Notes under the pieces: model-generated
What the model was told of the DNA's origin: nothing
Databases searched by the model: none
What the model saw: the letters and a program-made list of their open reading frames with translations, nothing else
Translations under genes and position numbers: made by a program
Part shown: positions 8,301-15,469 of the stretch, one piece after another
Layout of the letters: every line of letters starts with the position of its first letter
Numbering within the stretch: position 1 is the first letter of the stretch
Assembly (NCBI GenBank): GCA_036745875.1
Contig: DAIOFH010000019.1
Location: forward strand, 1-42,561
DNA: 42,561 nucleotides
Direction: 5' to 3'
DNA from: DAIOFH01 sp036745875
GTDB taxonomy: Bacteria > Planctomycetota > SZUA-567

Positions 8301-9548
8301 CAGGCCGGCCAGTTGCGAAGCGAACCAGCGGTATCCTGCCGTTTTCGCCCTTTTCTGCATGTCTGTCAGAAGCTGCCGGTCAAGCCCCGGATCCTGGCGG
8401 TTGAGCCAGAGCGCGGCAAGTCCGTGCAGAAGGATGAGGAAGGGGCGCGGCGGTGCGTTGTCCGTAGTGTCCAGCGACTGTGGCATCTGTCTTGCTATAT
8501 AGGCGTGGCCAAGACGCATCTGCACGCTTGCGTGGATCCGCAGCAGTTCAGCCGCATTGTCTTCGGAACGGAACGCGGCCGGATCAAGCGCCTTGTCCAA
8601 GCGCTCCATCATTTCCGGCATCCCGACCCGCAACATGGCGAGGGTCTGCCAAAAGGCGAACCAGCCCTCCAGCAACTGGTCCCGCGAACCTAGGCGACGG
8701 CGCTGCATCGTTAGTGCGATAGCCGCCTCGCTGCTGGCGTTCTGGTCGTCCCCCTGGGCAAAATCGATGAAAAGGCGAATAAGACAAGCGCTTTCTTCGT
8801 CCACCACTTTGGCGAGGCGCTCCGCGTCGCGGAATTTTCCCTGCAAGACAAGGATCGAGCCGATACAGGCGGCAAGTCCGGATACGCCGGCGTCGTGCAG
8901 CTTCTCCGCCACCTCCATGATCGGGGTGGGATTTTCCAGGCCGATAAAGGCATCCTGCAGACAGAGGGAAAACAGCTCCGCCGTTTGCTGGTTCGGCTTT
9001 GTCGGAAACCATCCGTCGTCAGGCTGGCTTTCGATCAGTTGACGGACAAACAATCCGCCAGAAGCCTGCCGTTCCCCATCCATAGTGCGCGCTTCACGCA
9101 GCGCTGCGGCCCAGTCGCCGTAATGGAGGGCGATATGCAAGGTGCGGCGCGGGCTTTCGCCCGCCCCTTCCTTGAGCCAGTCCTTGCCTCGCGTTCCCTC
9201 CAGAGCGGAACGCGCGAGCGACTTGAACGTCCCTTCGCGCACGGCGTGGCGGACGGCGAGTTCCGCCGCGACCGGGTTGACTCGCCAGAGTCGTGTTTTC
9301 GCCGTTTTCCCCTCCACCGGTAACGGTTGCGCCAGACCTGCCTTGGCAAGACGGGCCAAACGCACAGCCACGGTTTGGAGGGTAAATGCCCGGAGGTGGG
9401 ATTCGCGACAGTTTGCGCCGCCAAGGCATGAAGCCACGACTCCCGGACTGGCGGGCTCATACAGTATGGCCAAGGCTTGGAGTACAGTCTGGTCGGGAAC
9501 GGCCAAAGCATTGTACCGATCAAGCAAGCTTATGTCGGGATCGGGCAT
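5340..9548 (-). CDS. SNF2-family DNA-dependent ATPase/helicase with long N-terminal extension
   Basis: This is a 1402-aa Swi2/Snf2-type ATPase. The motor occupies about residues 940-1400. Motif I is DDMGLGKTIQ (near 975), motif Ia is VVAPTSVCHNW, motif II is DEAQ (near 1065), motif III is TGTPIENHLGELW, motif V is AGGLGLNLTAADYVIH, and motif VI is DRAHRIGQ (near 1342). Bacterial relatives remodel protein-DNA or protein-RNA polymerase complexes. The N-terminal roughly 120 residues look like a winged-helix fold (LARLAKAGL), followed by a helical, solenoid-like stretch to about 470 and a beta-rich region to about 900; these assignments are by eye. The ATG at 9548 has AAGG about 12 nt upstream. 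The gene is divergent from the ubiB-like gene. The target is unknown, and no restriction or defence partner lies nearby. Confidence 0.9.
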   Translation of the reverse strand: MPDPDISLLDRYNALAVPDQTVLQALAILYEPASPGVVASCLGGANCRESHLRAFTLQTVAVRLARLAKAGLAQPLPVEGKTAKTRLWRVNPVAAELAVRHAVREGTFKSLARSALEGTRGKDWLKEGAGESPRRTLHIALHYGDWAAALREARTMDGERQASGGLFVRQLIESQPDDGWFPTKPNQQTAELFSLCLQDAFIGLENPTPIMEVAEKLHDAGVSGLAACIGSILVLQGKFRDAERLAKVVDEESACLIRLFIDFAQGDDQNASSEAAIALTMQRRRLGSRDQLLEGWFAFWQTLAMLRVGMPEMMERLDKALDPAAFRSEDNAAELLRIHASVQMRLGHAYIARQMPQSLDTTDNAPPRPFLILLHGLAALWLNRQDPGLDRQLLTDMQKRAKTAGYRWFASQLAGLARRFAGEEDGEKPVENWPLLVDAFRNRDEWRRGLSALKTLAETDDTTLAINERRVAWLLTENPDGPNPYCPFSVRPVEQTLSEKSGQWSKGRNISLKRLYQNSSAFDYANEQDRMVFSTLRFSPGCGGSDFSFDDSAAIGYLVGHPLVYRDDASGAKVEVASGKFELSAVEDDGGCVISLDPPLSEFDSAAENGDGGVYESGERSAFEPEITARFETPTRLRVMRLAIRERRLARIIGAGLRIPKMGRQEALEVLGDLSVHMRIHSNLPEFAQEGEKVDADTTPRVHLIPLNPGLDIEIWEHPFGENGPAYRPGKGGKILSADIDGRTLNTVRDLEDEKRRATEIAEFCPALKGHQSSALSWRLDNPEDALTFMMQAGDLGEKAILVWPRGGRFKVRRFTNPANLGINISRNSDWLEFDGTIRIDEHLTLSMRQLLVAVRNASGGFVRVGEDEYIAITENLRRQLADLESFAEKDGSKLRIPLLASGALEELEDLGADLKVDSEWRKFLDRRKELADFTPNLPVNFTAELRDYQVEGFRWLARLAEWGAGACLADDMGLGKTIQTLALLCRRAALGPAIVVAPTSVCHNWLSEAIRFAPALRPIPFGDGDRAGALARLGPGDLLIASYGLLQQESELLSSVQWTTAVLDEAQAIKNVATKRSKAAMALKADFRFITTGTPIENHLGELWNLFRFINPHLLGSWRRFQERFAGPIERLGDDAARERLRKVIRPFILRRSKSQVLSSLPPKTEITLQVEMDPQERSFYEALRRQALDRLSESEGGLEEKRFQILAEIMQLRRACCSPELITGKTNIPSAKQEQFKQTISELLDNNHKALVFSQFVAHLAIIKRYLDERKIRYQYLDGSTPAKKRKQAVEAFQSGKGDVFLISLKAGGLGLNLTAADYVIHMDPWWNPAVEDQASDRAHRIGQTRPVTVYRLVAAGTIEDKIVELHSRKRDLAETLLSGADQSPMIDIEEIMRLLKEDV

Positions 9549-9607
9549 TATGGTCGAATACCTTGATTTTACATGGCAATGATGTCATGGTTCCGGCTTT
9601 GATTTTG

Positions 9608-9660
9608 CCCCTCACCCTAACCCTCGCCCCACAAAGGGGGAGAATGTAAGGGTGATGGGA
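9608..9660. repeat. Degenerate CCCTCACCCTAACCCT-type extragenic palindrome
   Basis: CCCCTCACCCTAACCCTCG is followed by GCCCC ACAAA GGGGG and then AGGGTGATGGGA. TCACCCT (9612-9618) pairs with AGGGTGA (9649-9655), and CCCC pairs with GGGG in the centre. The sequence resembles the widespread extragenic palindrome of the form CCCTCACCC..CCCTCTCCCC found in many bacterial genomes. It sits in the 309-nt spacer between two divergent genes. One copy is seen here. Confidence 0.55.
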
Positions 9661-9795
9661 GTTATCCTTACCGCACTACTAAAAGCGAATCAGGCATTAT
9701 AGCGTTTTTGTGCCGCGTCCGTCGAGTTTTTTCGAGGAATGTTCCAACTCTTTCCGATCTCGGATGGCGGGCATTCCGAAAATGCAACCAAAGGA

Positions 9796-9823
9796 TTGTC
9801 ATAGTTCCGGGGATATGTAGAAT
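9796..9823 (+). promoter_or_regulatory. Candidate promoter for the ubiB-memo run
   Basis: TTGTCA (9796-9801), 16 nt, TAGAAT (9818-9823). It lies 35 nt ahead of the proposed TTG start of the UbiB-type kinase and is the best sigma-70-like pair I see in the 9549-9857 spacer. The rest of that spacer holds the extragenic palindrome and no gene. Confidence 0.4.
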
Positions 9824-9857
9824 TGAATATTTCATATGTAACGGTGGGGAGAAGCCA

Positions 9858-11564
9858 TTGAAGTTCCTTGAAATGTATAAGACCTACGGCAACATTAAGC
9901 GCCTCAGGCAAATCCTGACGGTCCTGGTCAAGCATGGCTTTTCGCATATCCTGCACCAAATGCGTATTTTCGAGTACGCGCCCTGGCTCGGCCGTCTCAT
10001 AGAACCCAAAGGCGACAAGGGCGAAAGCGAGGCAGATCTGCCAACTCGGCTCTCCCACGCCTTTCAGGAACTCGGCCCCGCCTTTATAAAACTCGGGCAA
10101 CTCCTCGCCACCAGGCCGGACATCGTGACGCCCGCGTTCCAGCACGCGTTTGCCAAGCTTCAGGACAATGTCATACCCCTCCCCGGCGACGAGGTCGTCC
10201 CGATATTGGAAAAATCCCTTGGGAAGCCGCGCGGGCAGGTATTTTCCTCATTCACCTATGAAGCCGCCGCCAGCGGCTCCATTGGTCAGGCCCACTACGC
10301 CAGCCTCCTTGACGGTACGCCGGTAGTGGTCAAGATCAAGCGCCCCGGCATCGACAAGTCCATAGAGGAGGACCTCTCGCTTCTCGAATCCTTGGCGGAG
10401 CTGTTGGAAAAGCATGTGCCGGAACTCGACACCATCCGTCCCGTCGCCATGGTGGGCGAATTCCGCCGCACCATGGAATTTGAGTTGGACTTTGTCGGCG
10501 AAGCGTCCTGTACTTCCAAATTCTCCGAAAGCCAGGGGGAAAACCCCATTGTCAAGATTCCGACCGTTTATTGGGACTATGTGTCCAGGGAGGTGCTGGT
10601 CAGCGAACGCCTGCTCGGCAAATCCCTGGCCCAAACCGAATCGCTGTCGCCGGAACAACGCCACAGGACGGCAGACATCCTCGCAAACTGTTTTTTGCAT
10701 CAATATTTCGTCACCGGCTTTTTCCACGCGGACCCGCATCCCGGCAATATTTTCATCCTGCCCTGCGGTGGAGTCGGGCTTTTGGATTTCGGCCAGGTCG
10801 GGCATTTGTCCGACGACATGCGACATACCCTCGCGTCCATACTCCTCGCCCTCAACCACGCGGACACCGACGCCATGGTGGACCTGTATTCGGAAATCGG
10901 CGATTTTTCGCCGACAGCCAATATTTCCGGCTTCCGCCAGGACCTGACCACCCTCATAGATAGGAACTATGGCGTACCTGCAGACAGGATCGACCTGACC
11001 ATGCTTTCGCAGGAAGTGCTTTCCGTCGCCCGCAGGAACGGCCTGTTCCTGCCGAGGAACTTCGTCCTCATCATCAAGAGCCTGGTGACGATAGCCGGGG
11101 TCATCCGCGAGCTCGACCCCAGCTTCCGACTCGACAAGGCGGTGGAGCCGTTCGCCAGGAGGCTGATCCTCTCCTTGTATAATCCGGCCGCCATCTTGAA
11201 ACGCGGCTGGAACCTGGCATCGAAATTCGCCTCCCTGTTCCGGCGCGTCCCGGACGACGCCCGCGACCTTCTTGAAAAAGCGCGGGCCGGGAAGTTTACG
11301 ATCGTCTTCCACCACGAAAACCTAAATTATGTCGCAGACCGGACCGGCCGTGCCATGGATCGCTTGACACTTGGCATAATCGCCGCATCCATCGTCATCG
11401 CCAGCTCCATCATTCTTGTCGCCGGACCCACCGGGACGCCGGGCGGCGGGATTCCGCTCATTGGCGGCATGCCTTTCGCCGTCATCCTCGCGGGGCTTGG
11501 CTTTTTCGGGGCGCTCGTGGTCGCGGTGTGGCTTGCATGGGGGATATTCCGTGACAAGAGTTGA
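9858..11564 (+). CDS. AarF/ABC1/UbiB-family atypical kinase
   Basis: This roughly 568-aa protein-kinase-like ATPase belongs to the family that supports quinone/isoprenoid lipid metabolism at the membrane. Signature elements are the KxGQ motif in FIKLGQLLATRPD (about residues 77-88), the Ala-rich nucleotide loop AAASGSIGQAH (about 136-146), the ATP Lys159, the catalytic loop HADPHPGN (Asp292, Asn297) and metal-binding Asp310 in DFGQ. Two hydrophobic segments close the C-terminus. I place the start at TTG 9858 because GGGGAGA lies 6 nt upstream; ATG 9873 is the alternative, and an in-frame GTG at 9708 lacks support. The stop overlaps the next gene by 14 nt. No ubiquinone or menaquinone genes are adjacent, so the quinone link is family knowledge only. 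Confidence 0.88.
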   Translation: MKFLEMYKTYGNIKRLRQILTVLVKHGFSHILHQMRIFEYAPWLGRLIEPKGDKGESEADLPTRLSHAFQELGPAFIKLGQLLATRPDIVTPAFQHAFAKLQDNVIPLPGDEVVPILEKSLGKPRGQVFSSFTYEAAASGSIGQAHYASLLDGTPVVVKIKRPGIDKSIEEDLSLLESLAELLEKHVPELDTIRPVAMVGEFRRTMEFELDFVGEASCTSKFSESQGENPIVKIPTVYWDYVSREVLVSERLLGKSLAQTESLSPEQRHRTADILANCFLHQYFVTGFFHADPHPGNIFILPCGGVGLLDFGQVGHLSDDMRHTLASILLALNHADTDAMVDLYSEIGDFSPTANISGFRQDLTTLIDRNYGVPADRIDLTMLSQEVLSVARRNGLFLPRNFVLIIKSLVTIAGVIRELDPSFRLDKAVEPFARRLILSLYNPAAILKRGWNLASKFASLFRRVPDDARDLLEKARAGKFTIVFHHENLNYVADRTGRAMDRLTLGIIAASIVIASSIILVAGPTGTPGGGIPLIGGMPFAVILAGLGFFGALVVAVWLAWGIFRDKS

Positions 11565-12321
11565 CCGTCTTGCAGCAACCCTGGTTTTCATCTGCCTTTT
11601 CGCTTCGGGATGCGGGAAGAAGATCGACCCGTTTCCGGAACCCGGAAATGTCACCGAAAAAGTGTCCATCTACCGGCGCTCCTCCCTTGGGCCTATCGTC
11701 GTCATTTTCACCCCCTATCCGATCGAACCGTCCTCGCCTCCGGACGGCGTCCGCGACGCCGCCATTCGAGCAGTCGGCGGCAGAAGCTGTTCGGTCGCCT
11801 CGTTCTATTGGCCTGAGCGTTCGTTGTCCGAGCGCTGGATTGCGGACCAGTTGGAACTGCGCATCGAGATGGGGACGCCTCTCAACATCATCCTTGCCGG
11901 CCACAGCCTCGGCGCGACAGCCGCGGCCGAGACCGCCCGCTACGTCATGGCGAACCACCCGGAGGCCGTCATCAGCCTGCTCCTCACCGTCGACGCCATC
12001 AAGACGGGGAAAATCGGCTCCACCGCCGGAACGGCGGGTGCGGTCATCGCCGGCAGCATCCCAGGCATCAAGACAAACCTGACCGCGTACGACAGCGCGC
12101 CGCAACCCGACGGACGCGGCCTTCTCAGGCATGTCAATTATTTCCAGCAAAACAGTTCGCTATATCACGGCGTCAATATGCCCTATGCGGAAAACAGGCC
12201 GCTGTACGATTCGTCCGGCCTTTTGAACCATGGCAATGCCGACGATTTCGCCGTTCCCCTGATGACGCAGGATTTCGGCCATGCGCTCAACTTCCCGGGA
12301 GTCATCGGAGGAATCCGATGA
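11551..12321 (+). CDS. Lipoprotein with alpha/beta-hydrolase fold
   Basis: This 256-aa protein has a lipoprotein signal ending FASGC, with Cys21 as the lipidation site. The core shows a hydrolase nucleophile elbow, GHSLGAT, with Ser119, and a late HALNF segment that could supply the catalytic His. The fold suggests a lipase/esterase-type serine hydrolase anchored in the envelope; the substrate is unknown. The start is GTG 11551, preceded by GGGGG at good spacing and overlapping the upstream kinase gene. Longer in-frame readings lie within the coding sequence of that kinase and would lose the signal peptide. It shares an ATGA overlap with the following lipoprotein gene, so the two are probably translationally coupled. 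Confidence 0.75.
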   Translation: MTRVDRLAATLVFICLFASGCGKKIDPFPEPGNVTEKVSIYRRSSLGPIVVIFTPYPIEPSSPPDGVRDAAIRAVGGRSCSVASFYWPERSLSERWIADQLELRIEMGTPLNIILAGHSLGATAAAETARYVMANHPEAVISLLLTVDAIKTGKIGSTAGTAGAVIAGSIPGIKTNLTAYDSAPQPDGRGLLRHVNYFQQNSSLYHGVNMPYAENRPLYDSSGLLNHGNADDFAVPLMTQDFGHALNFPGVIGGIR

Positions 12322-12998
12322 AATGTGCGTCGCGGTTACTGCTTGCCGTCGCGATCTCTCTGGCGCTTGCCGGTTGCACTGAAAACATGTGGTGGGAATA
12401 CCGCGACGACCCATACATTGCCGATATGGCCAAACGCGGGGACCAGTCCATGCTGTCGAACATCAACAGCCCCTATTCGGACACCAGGCAAACCGCCCTC
12501 AGGCTGGCCGCCACCGAAGCGGCAAAGGCGCGCCGCGAAATGCGCACCGCCGACGCCGAACGATTGGAAGGTATAATCCTTCGCCGCTACGCGATGGAAA
12601 AGGAACCGTCGATCAAGCTGTGCATCATCCGCATCTGCGCTCCCGCCTGCGGCCCCGGGAGCACCCAGATGGTTGATTTCCTGCGCGGCAGGATCGCGGC
12701 GGGAGAGTTCGCCGGACACGCAGCCCTCTCCCTCGCAACGCTGAATTACAAACATGCCGCCGCCGATGTTATTCCCCTCACAAGACATCCCGCACCGGAA
12801 GTCAGGTACCAGGCTGCCACCGCCCTGACGATAATCGCCGATCCCCGTGGAATAAACGAAATTGCCCGTATCATAAACAACATGCAAAGCCAGCCCTGGC
12901 CACCGGTTGTCGACGGCATGCCGCTCGAGGACGCGCGCCTCGCTCTCGCCAAGCGGGCACGCATGACATTCGGCCAGGCAGTACAATTTAATCAATAA
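12318..12998 (+). CDS. HEAT-like repeat lipoprotein
   Basis: This 226-aa protein begins with a clear lipoprotein signal (hydrophobic stretch, lipobox LAGC, Cys20). The remainder is helical with HEAT-like repeats, seen in the segments ending HAALSLATLNY and RYQAATALTIIADP (about residues 135-180), which form a solenoid used for protein contacts. No enzymatic motif is visible. The start codon overlaps the hydrolase stop (ATGA), and the Memo-family gene starts 11 nt after its stop, so all three are probably on one mRNA. The role is unknown; a scaffold partner for the adjacent hydrolase lipoprotein is conceivable but inferred only from context. Confidence 0.7.
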   Translation: MKCASRLLLAVAISLALAGCTENMWWEYRDDPYIADMAKRGDQSMLSNINSPYSDTRQTALRLAATEAAKARREMRTADAERLEGIILRRYAMEKEPSIKLCIIRICAPACGPGSTQMVDFLRGRIAAGEFAGHAALSLATLNYKHAAADVIPLTRHPAPEVRYQAATALTIIADPRGINEIARIINNMQSQPWPPVVDGMPLEDARLALAKRARMTFGQAVQFNQ

Positions 12999-13009
12999 TT
13001 GGGGCAACC

Positions 13010-13900
13010 ATGAGCATACGTCAAGCCGACAAAGCGGGAACCTGGTATTCGCGAGATCCTGACGTCCTGCGGCAGGAAATAGCGGAATGCATGGACCGAG
13101 CAGACAGGCTGCTGGCCACTGCGGCACCTGCCTGCGGGTCTCCTGTCGCTGCGGTTGTTCCCCATGCCGGATTGTTCTACTCCGGGGGGATCGCGGCAAC
13201 CTCCTTCCGCAAAATCGGCGAAACATTCCAGACAGTCGACACCTTCGTCATCTTCGGCGCATGCCATCGGGAACGGCTCCGCAAACCGGCGCTCTGGACC
13301 AAAGGCAGTTGGCAAACCCCTATTGGCGGTTTACCCATTGATGAAGAACTTGCCCAGGCTTTTCTGGACGCGGGCATCGGGGAAGAGAACGAGCGCGCCC
13401 ATACCGAAGACAATGCAATCGAACTTCTCACGCCGTTTGTCAAAGCGTTGTACCCGAACGCAAAAATACTTCCGGTGGCGATGGATTTCTATCCGGATTC
13501 CTGGCGTTATGGCTCGAAGGCTGCGGAAGTAATGAGCGCCAACCCTGTTTTTTCCGGGAAAACCATGATTGCACTCGCATCAACCGATTTGACCCATTAT
13601 GGAGCGTCATTTGGCGTCATGCCAGCGGGAACCGGTCAAAAAGCCCTGGATTGGGCCCGGGAAAACGACCAGCGCTTCCTCACCAACCTCACGGACATGA
13701 GCCTCGACAACATTGTTTCCACAGCCATTCGCGACCACAGCGCCTGCGGAGCGGGAGCGGCGGCAGCAGCGGCCGGTTGGGCAAAGAAGTGCGGATGCGA
13801 CAAGGGAATACTGTTGGCATACGAAACCAGCTACGATATTATGCCACAAGGAATACCCGAACATTTTGTCGGTTATGGTTCAGTTTTGTACTGCCGCTGA
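13010..13900 (+). CDS. amrB: AmmeMemoRadiSam system protein B (Memo family)
   Basis: This 296-aa protein matches the Memo/AMMECR-associated family related to LigB-type dioxygenases. Seen motifs are the N-terminal GTWYSRDP, VPHAG with a metal-type His near residue 52, GACH (where GPSH is usual), EDNAIELLTPF (the ExxxEVQLPF position), ASTDLTHYG and a late CGAGAAAAA segment containing the conserved Cys. In many bacteria the gene sits with an AMMECR1 protein and a radical SAM enzyme (the AmmeMemoRadiSam set); neither is present here, so it is solo in this window. The biochemical activity in bacteria is not settled. GGGG about 8 nt upstream supports the ATG at 13010. An A/T-rich hairpin (13976-13992) follows 75 nt after the stop. 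Confidence 0.85.
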   Translation: MSIRQADKAGTWYSRDPDVLRQEIAECMDRADRLLATAAPACGSPVAAVVPHAGLFYSGGIAATSFRKIGETFQTVDTFVIFGACHRERLRKPALWTKGSWQTPIGGLPIDEELAQAFLDAGIGEENERAHTEDNAIELLTPFVKALYPNAKILPVAMDFYPDSWRYGSKAAEVMSANPVFSGKTMIALASTDLTHYGASFGVMPAGTGQKALDWARENDQRFLTNLTDMSLDNIVSTAIRDHSACGAGAAAAAAGWAKKCGCDKGILLAYETSYDIMPQGIPEHFVGYGSVLYCR

Positions 13901-13935
13901 TACTTTTGTAGAGCGGGCTTTTTTCCACCCGTCCC

Positions 13936-13964
13936 TTGACTTTTTCCTGGTTACGACGTTTAAT
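13936..13964 (+). promoter_or_regulatory. Candidate sigma-70 promoter for the exported VOC fusion
   Basis: TTGACT (13936-13941), 17 nt, TTTAAT (13959-13964) is one of the best -35/-10 pairs in the window and lies in a 220-nt gap. A second candidate, CTGACA (14040-14045), 16 nt, TATTCT (14062-14067), is closer to the start. Between them, AAAAATA-CCG-TATTTTT (13976-13992) can form a weak hairpin. Confidence 0.5.
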
Positions 13965-14120
13965 ACCGATTGCGCAAAAATACCGTATTTTTTTGCGAGT
14001 GCTGTATTTTTTATTTTTCCTGTAACATTCGCCCTCCGCCTGACACTATGCCAGGAGGGGCTATTCTTTATAAAACGCAGATTCTTACAGCTAGTCGCAT
14101 ATCTTGAAAGGATATTGGTT

Positions 14121-15395
14121 ATGAAACGCTTTATCGCATTGGTTTGTGCCGCTGTCGCCATGACAGTAGCCGCCACCCCAGCCTTTGCCCGCGACAACGC
14201 GGTCATGGAGTCGCGCGGTTACTATCTGACCACCACCACCACCAACCGTACCGGCACTACCCCCCACGGTGCGCTTGCCCCGGTCCAGACGTTCGAACTG
14301 GTTCGTCCTGAAATGGCCTCTTTCCGCATCGGCCGGGTTTACACCTCCTGCCCCTGCGTCGAATTGTCGTCCCCCAAAAAGGCCTATGCCCGTGGCGAAC
14401 GGGCGATTTTCGAATTGGTAAACGTCAAGCCGACCCCGCCACAGGGTCATACCTATGCACTCTACGTCCAGGTGACAAGCCCCGTCCGTGCGACTCTGCG
14501 TTTCGACACCTTTATGCAAACCGGCGCTGCCGCCCCTGCCATAGCCAAGCCTGAAGAAAAGAAGGATGTGGCGGAAAACGCTGCCGACAAGACCATGGAC
14601 AAGATCGAAGATCCCGCTGAAAAAGCGACGCAGGAGCTTGACGAAGTCGCTGCCGAAGCCGCCAAGGAAGCCGAAGCCGCCCTCGCCGCCGCCGCAAAGC
14701 GTTATGCGGAAAAGGAAGACGAGAATCCCTACCGTGCCAGCACCTCACTTGACGATTTTGGCCGTGACGGAACGATCGAAGGCTCGGACGTGACGATCGA
14801 AGAAGACGACGTGCCGCTCATTGCAGGAGAAGAATCCAAGGAAGAAGAAAAGGTCGCCGACAAGGAAGTGGAAAAGAAAACCGAACCGAAGGAAGATCAA
14901 AAGACAGAACCAAAAATTGAGGCTGCGGTGGAAGAAAAGGCAGAAGGCGAAAGCCTTCCCCCCTACGCCGTCGACCAGCGTATCGGCTTGATAACTCTTG
15001 GCGTCTCGAACCTTGACCGTTCGCGCGCTTTTTACGAATCCCTGGGTTGGAAGGCTGTCATCAACGAAAAATACGACGGCATAGTCTTTTTCCAACTGAA
15101 CGGCCAGATCCTCGCCCTCTATCCCCTGAAGGATCTTCTCGAAGATCAGAACCGCTCCGGCGGCGTCGCCGCGCCGGGCGGCATTACCCTCGCCATAAAT
15201 GTACGCGAAAAGGACCAGGTGGACAAAACCTACCTGACCTTCCTCAAGGCGGGAGCCACCTCCCTCAAAGCGCCTGCCGAAACGTCTTGGGGCGCAATAA
15301 CCAGCTATGTCGCCGATCCCGACGGCCACCCCTGGGAAATCACCTGGGCGCCGCAAATGGCAATTGACGAAGACGGCGAATTGTGGATTAAATAG
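14121..15395 (+). CDS. Exported DUF1573-like / acidic linker / VOC (glyoxalase-fold) fusion protein
   Basis: This 424-aa protein has three parts. A Sec signal peptide ends near AFA (about residue 23). An immunoglobulin-like N-domain (about 25-135) carries a CxC motif (SCPCVEL) resembling DUF1573 domains. A roughly 140-residue stretch (about 136-275) is extremely rich in Glu, Lys and Ala and likely helical or disordered. The C-terminal domain (about 278-415) is a canonical single VOC module, with ITLGVSNLDRSRAFYESLGW at its start and VADPDGHPWEITW carrying the usual metal-ligand Glu. VOC proteins of this subtype are normally small and cytosolic. The reading frame is open throughout, so this is not a visible frameshift. 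AAAGGAT upstream supports the ATG at 14121. Terminators bound it on the right. Confidence 0.8.
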   Translation: MKRFIALVCAAVAMTVAATPAFARDNAVMESRGYYLTTTTTNRTGTTPHGALAPVQTFELVRPEMASFRIGRVYTSCPCVELSSPKKAYARGERAIFELVNVKPTPPQGHTYALYVQVTSPVRATLRFDTFMQTGAAAPAIAKPEEKKDVAENAADKTMDKIEDPAEKATQELDEVAAEAAKEAEAALAAAAKRYAEKEDENPYRASTSLDDFGRDGTIEGSDVTIEEDDVPLIAGEESKEEEKVADKEVEKKTEPKEDQKTEPKIEAAVEEKAEGESLPPYAVDQRIGLITLGVSNLDRSRAFYESLGWKAVINEKYDGIVFFQLNGQILALYPLKDLLEDQNRSGGVAAPGGITLAINVREKDQVDKTYLTFLKAGATSLKAPAETSWGAITSYVADPDGHPWEITWAPQMAIDEDGELWIK

Positions 15396-15416
15396 TAACG
15401 CCGAAAAGTATGAAAA

Positions 15417-15446
15417 AAAAGTCCCCCGCTGGACGGGGGACTTTTA
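15417..15446. terminator. Bidirectional intrinsic terminator
   Basis: AGTCCCCCG (15420-15428) pairs with CGGGGGACT (15434-15442) around a 5-nt loop, with an A-tract before and T4-A-T6 after. It separates the convergent VOC-fusion gene and ECF sigma gene and can serve both. Confidence 0.9.
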
Positions 15447-15469
15447 TTTTTTACATATTCCCAAAGATG

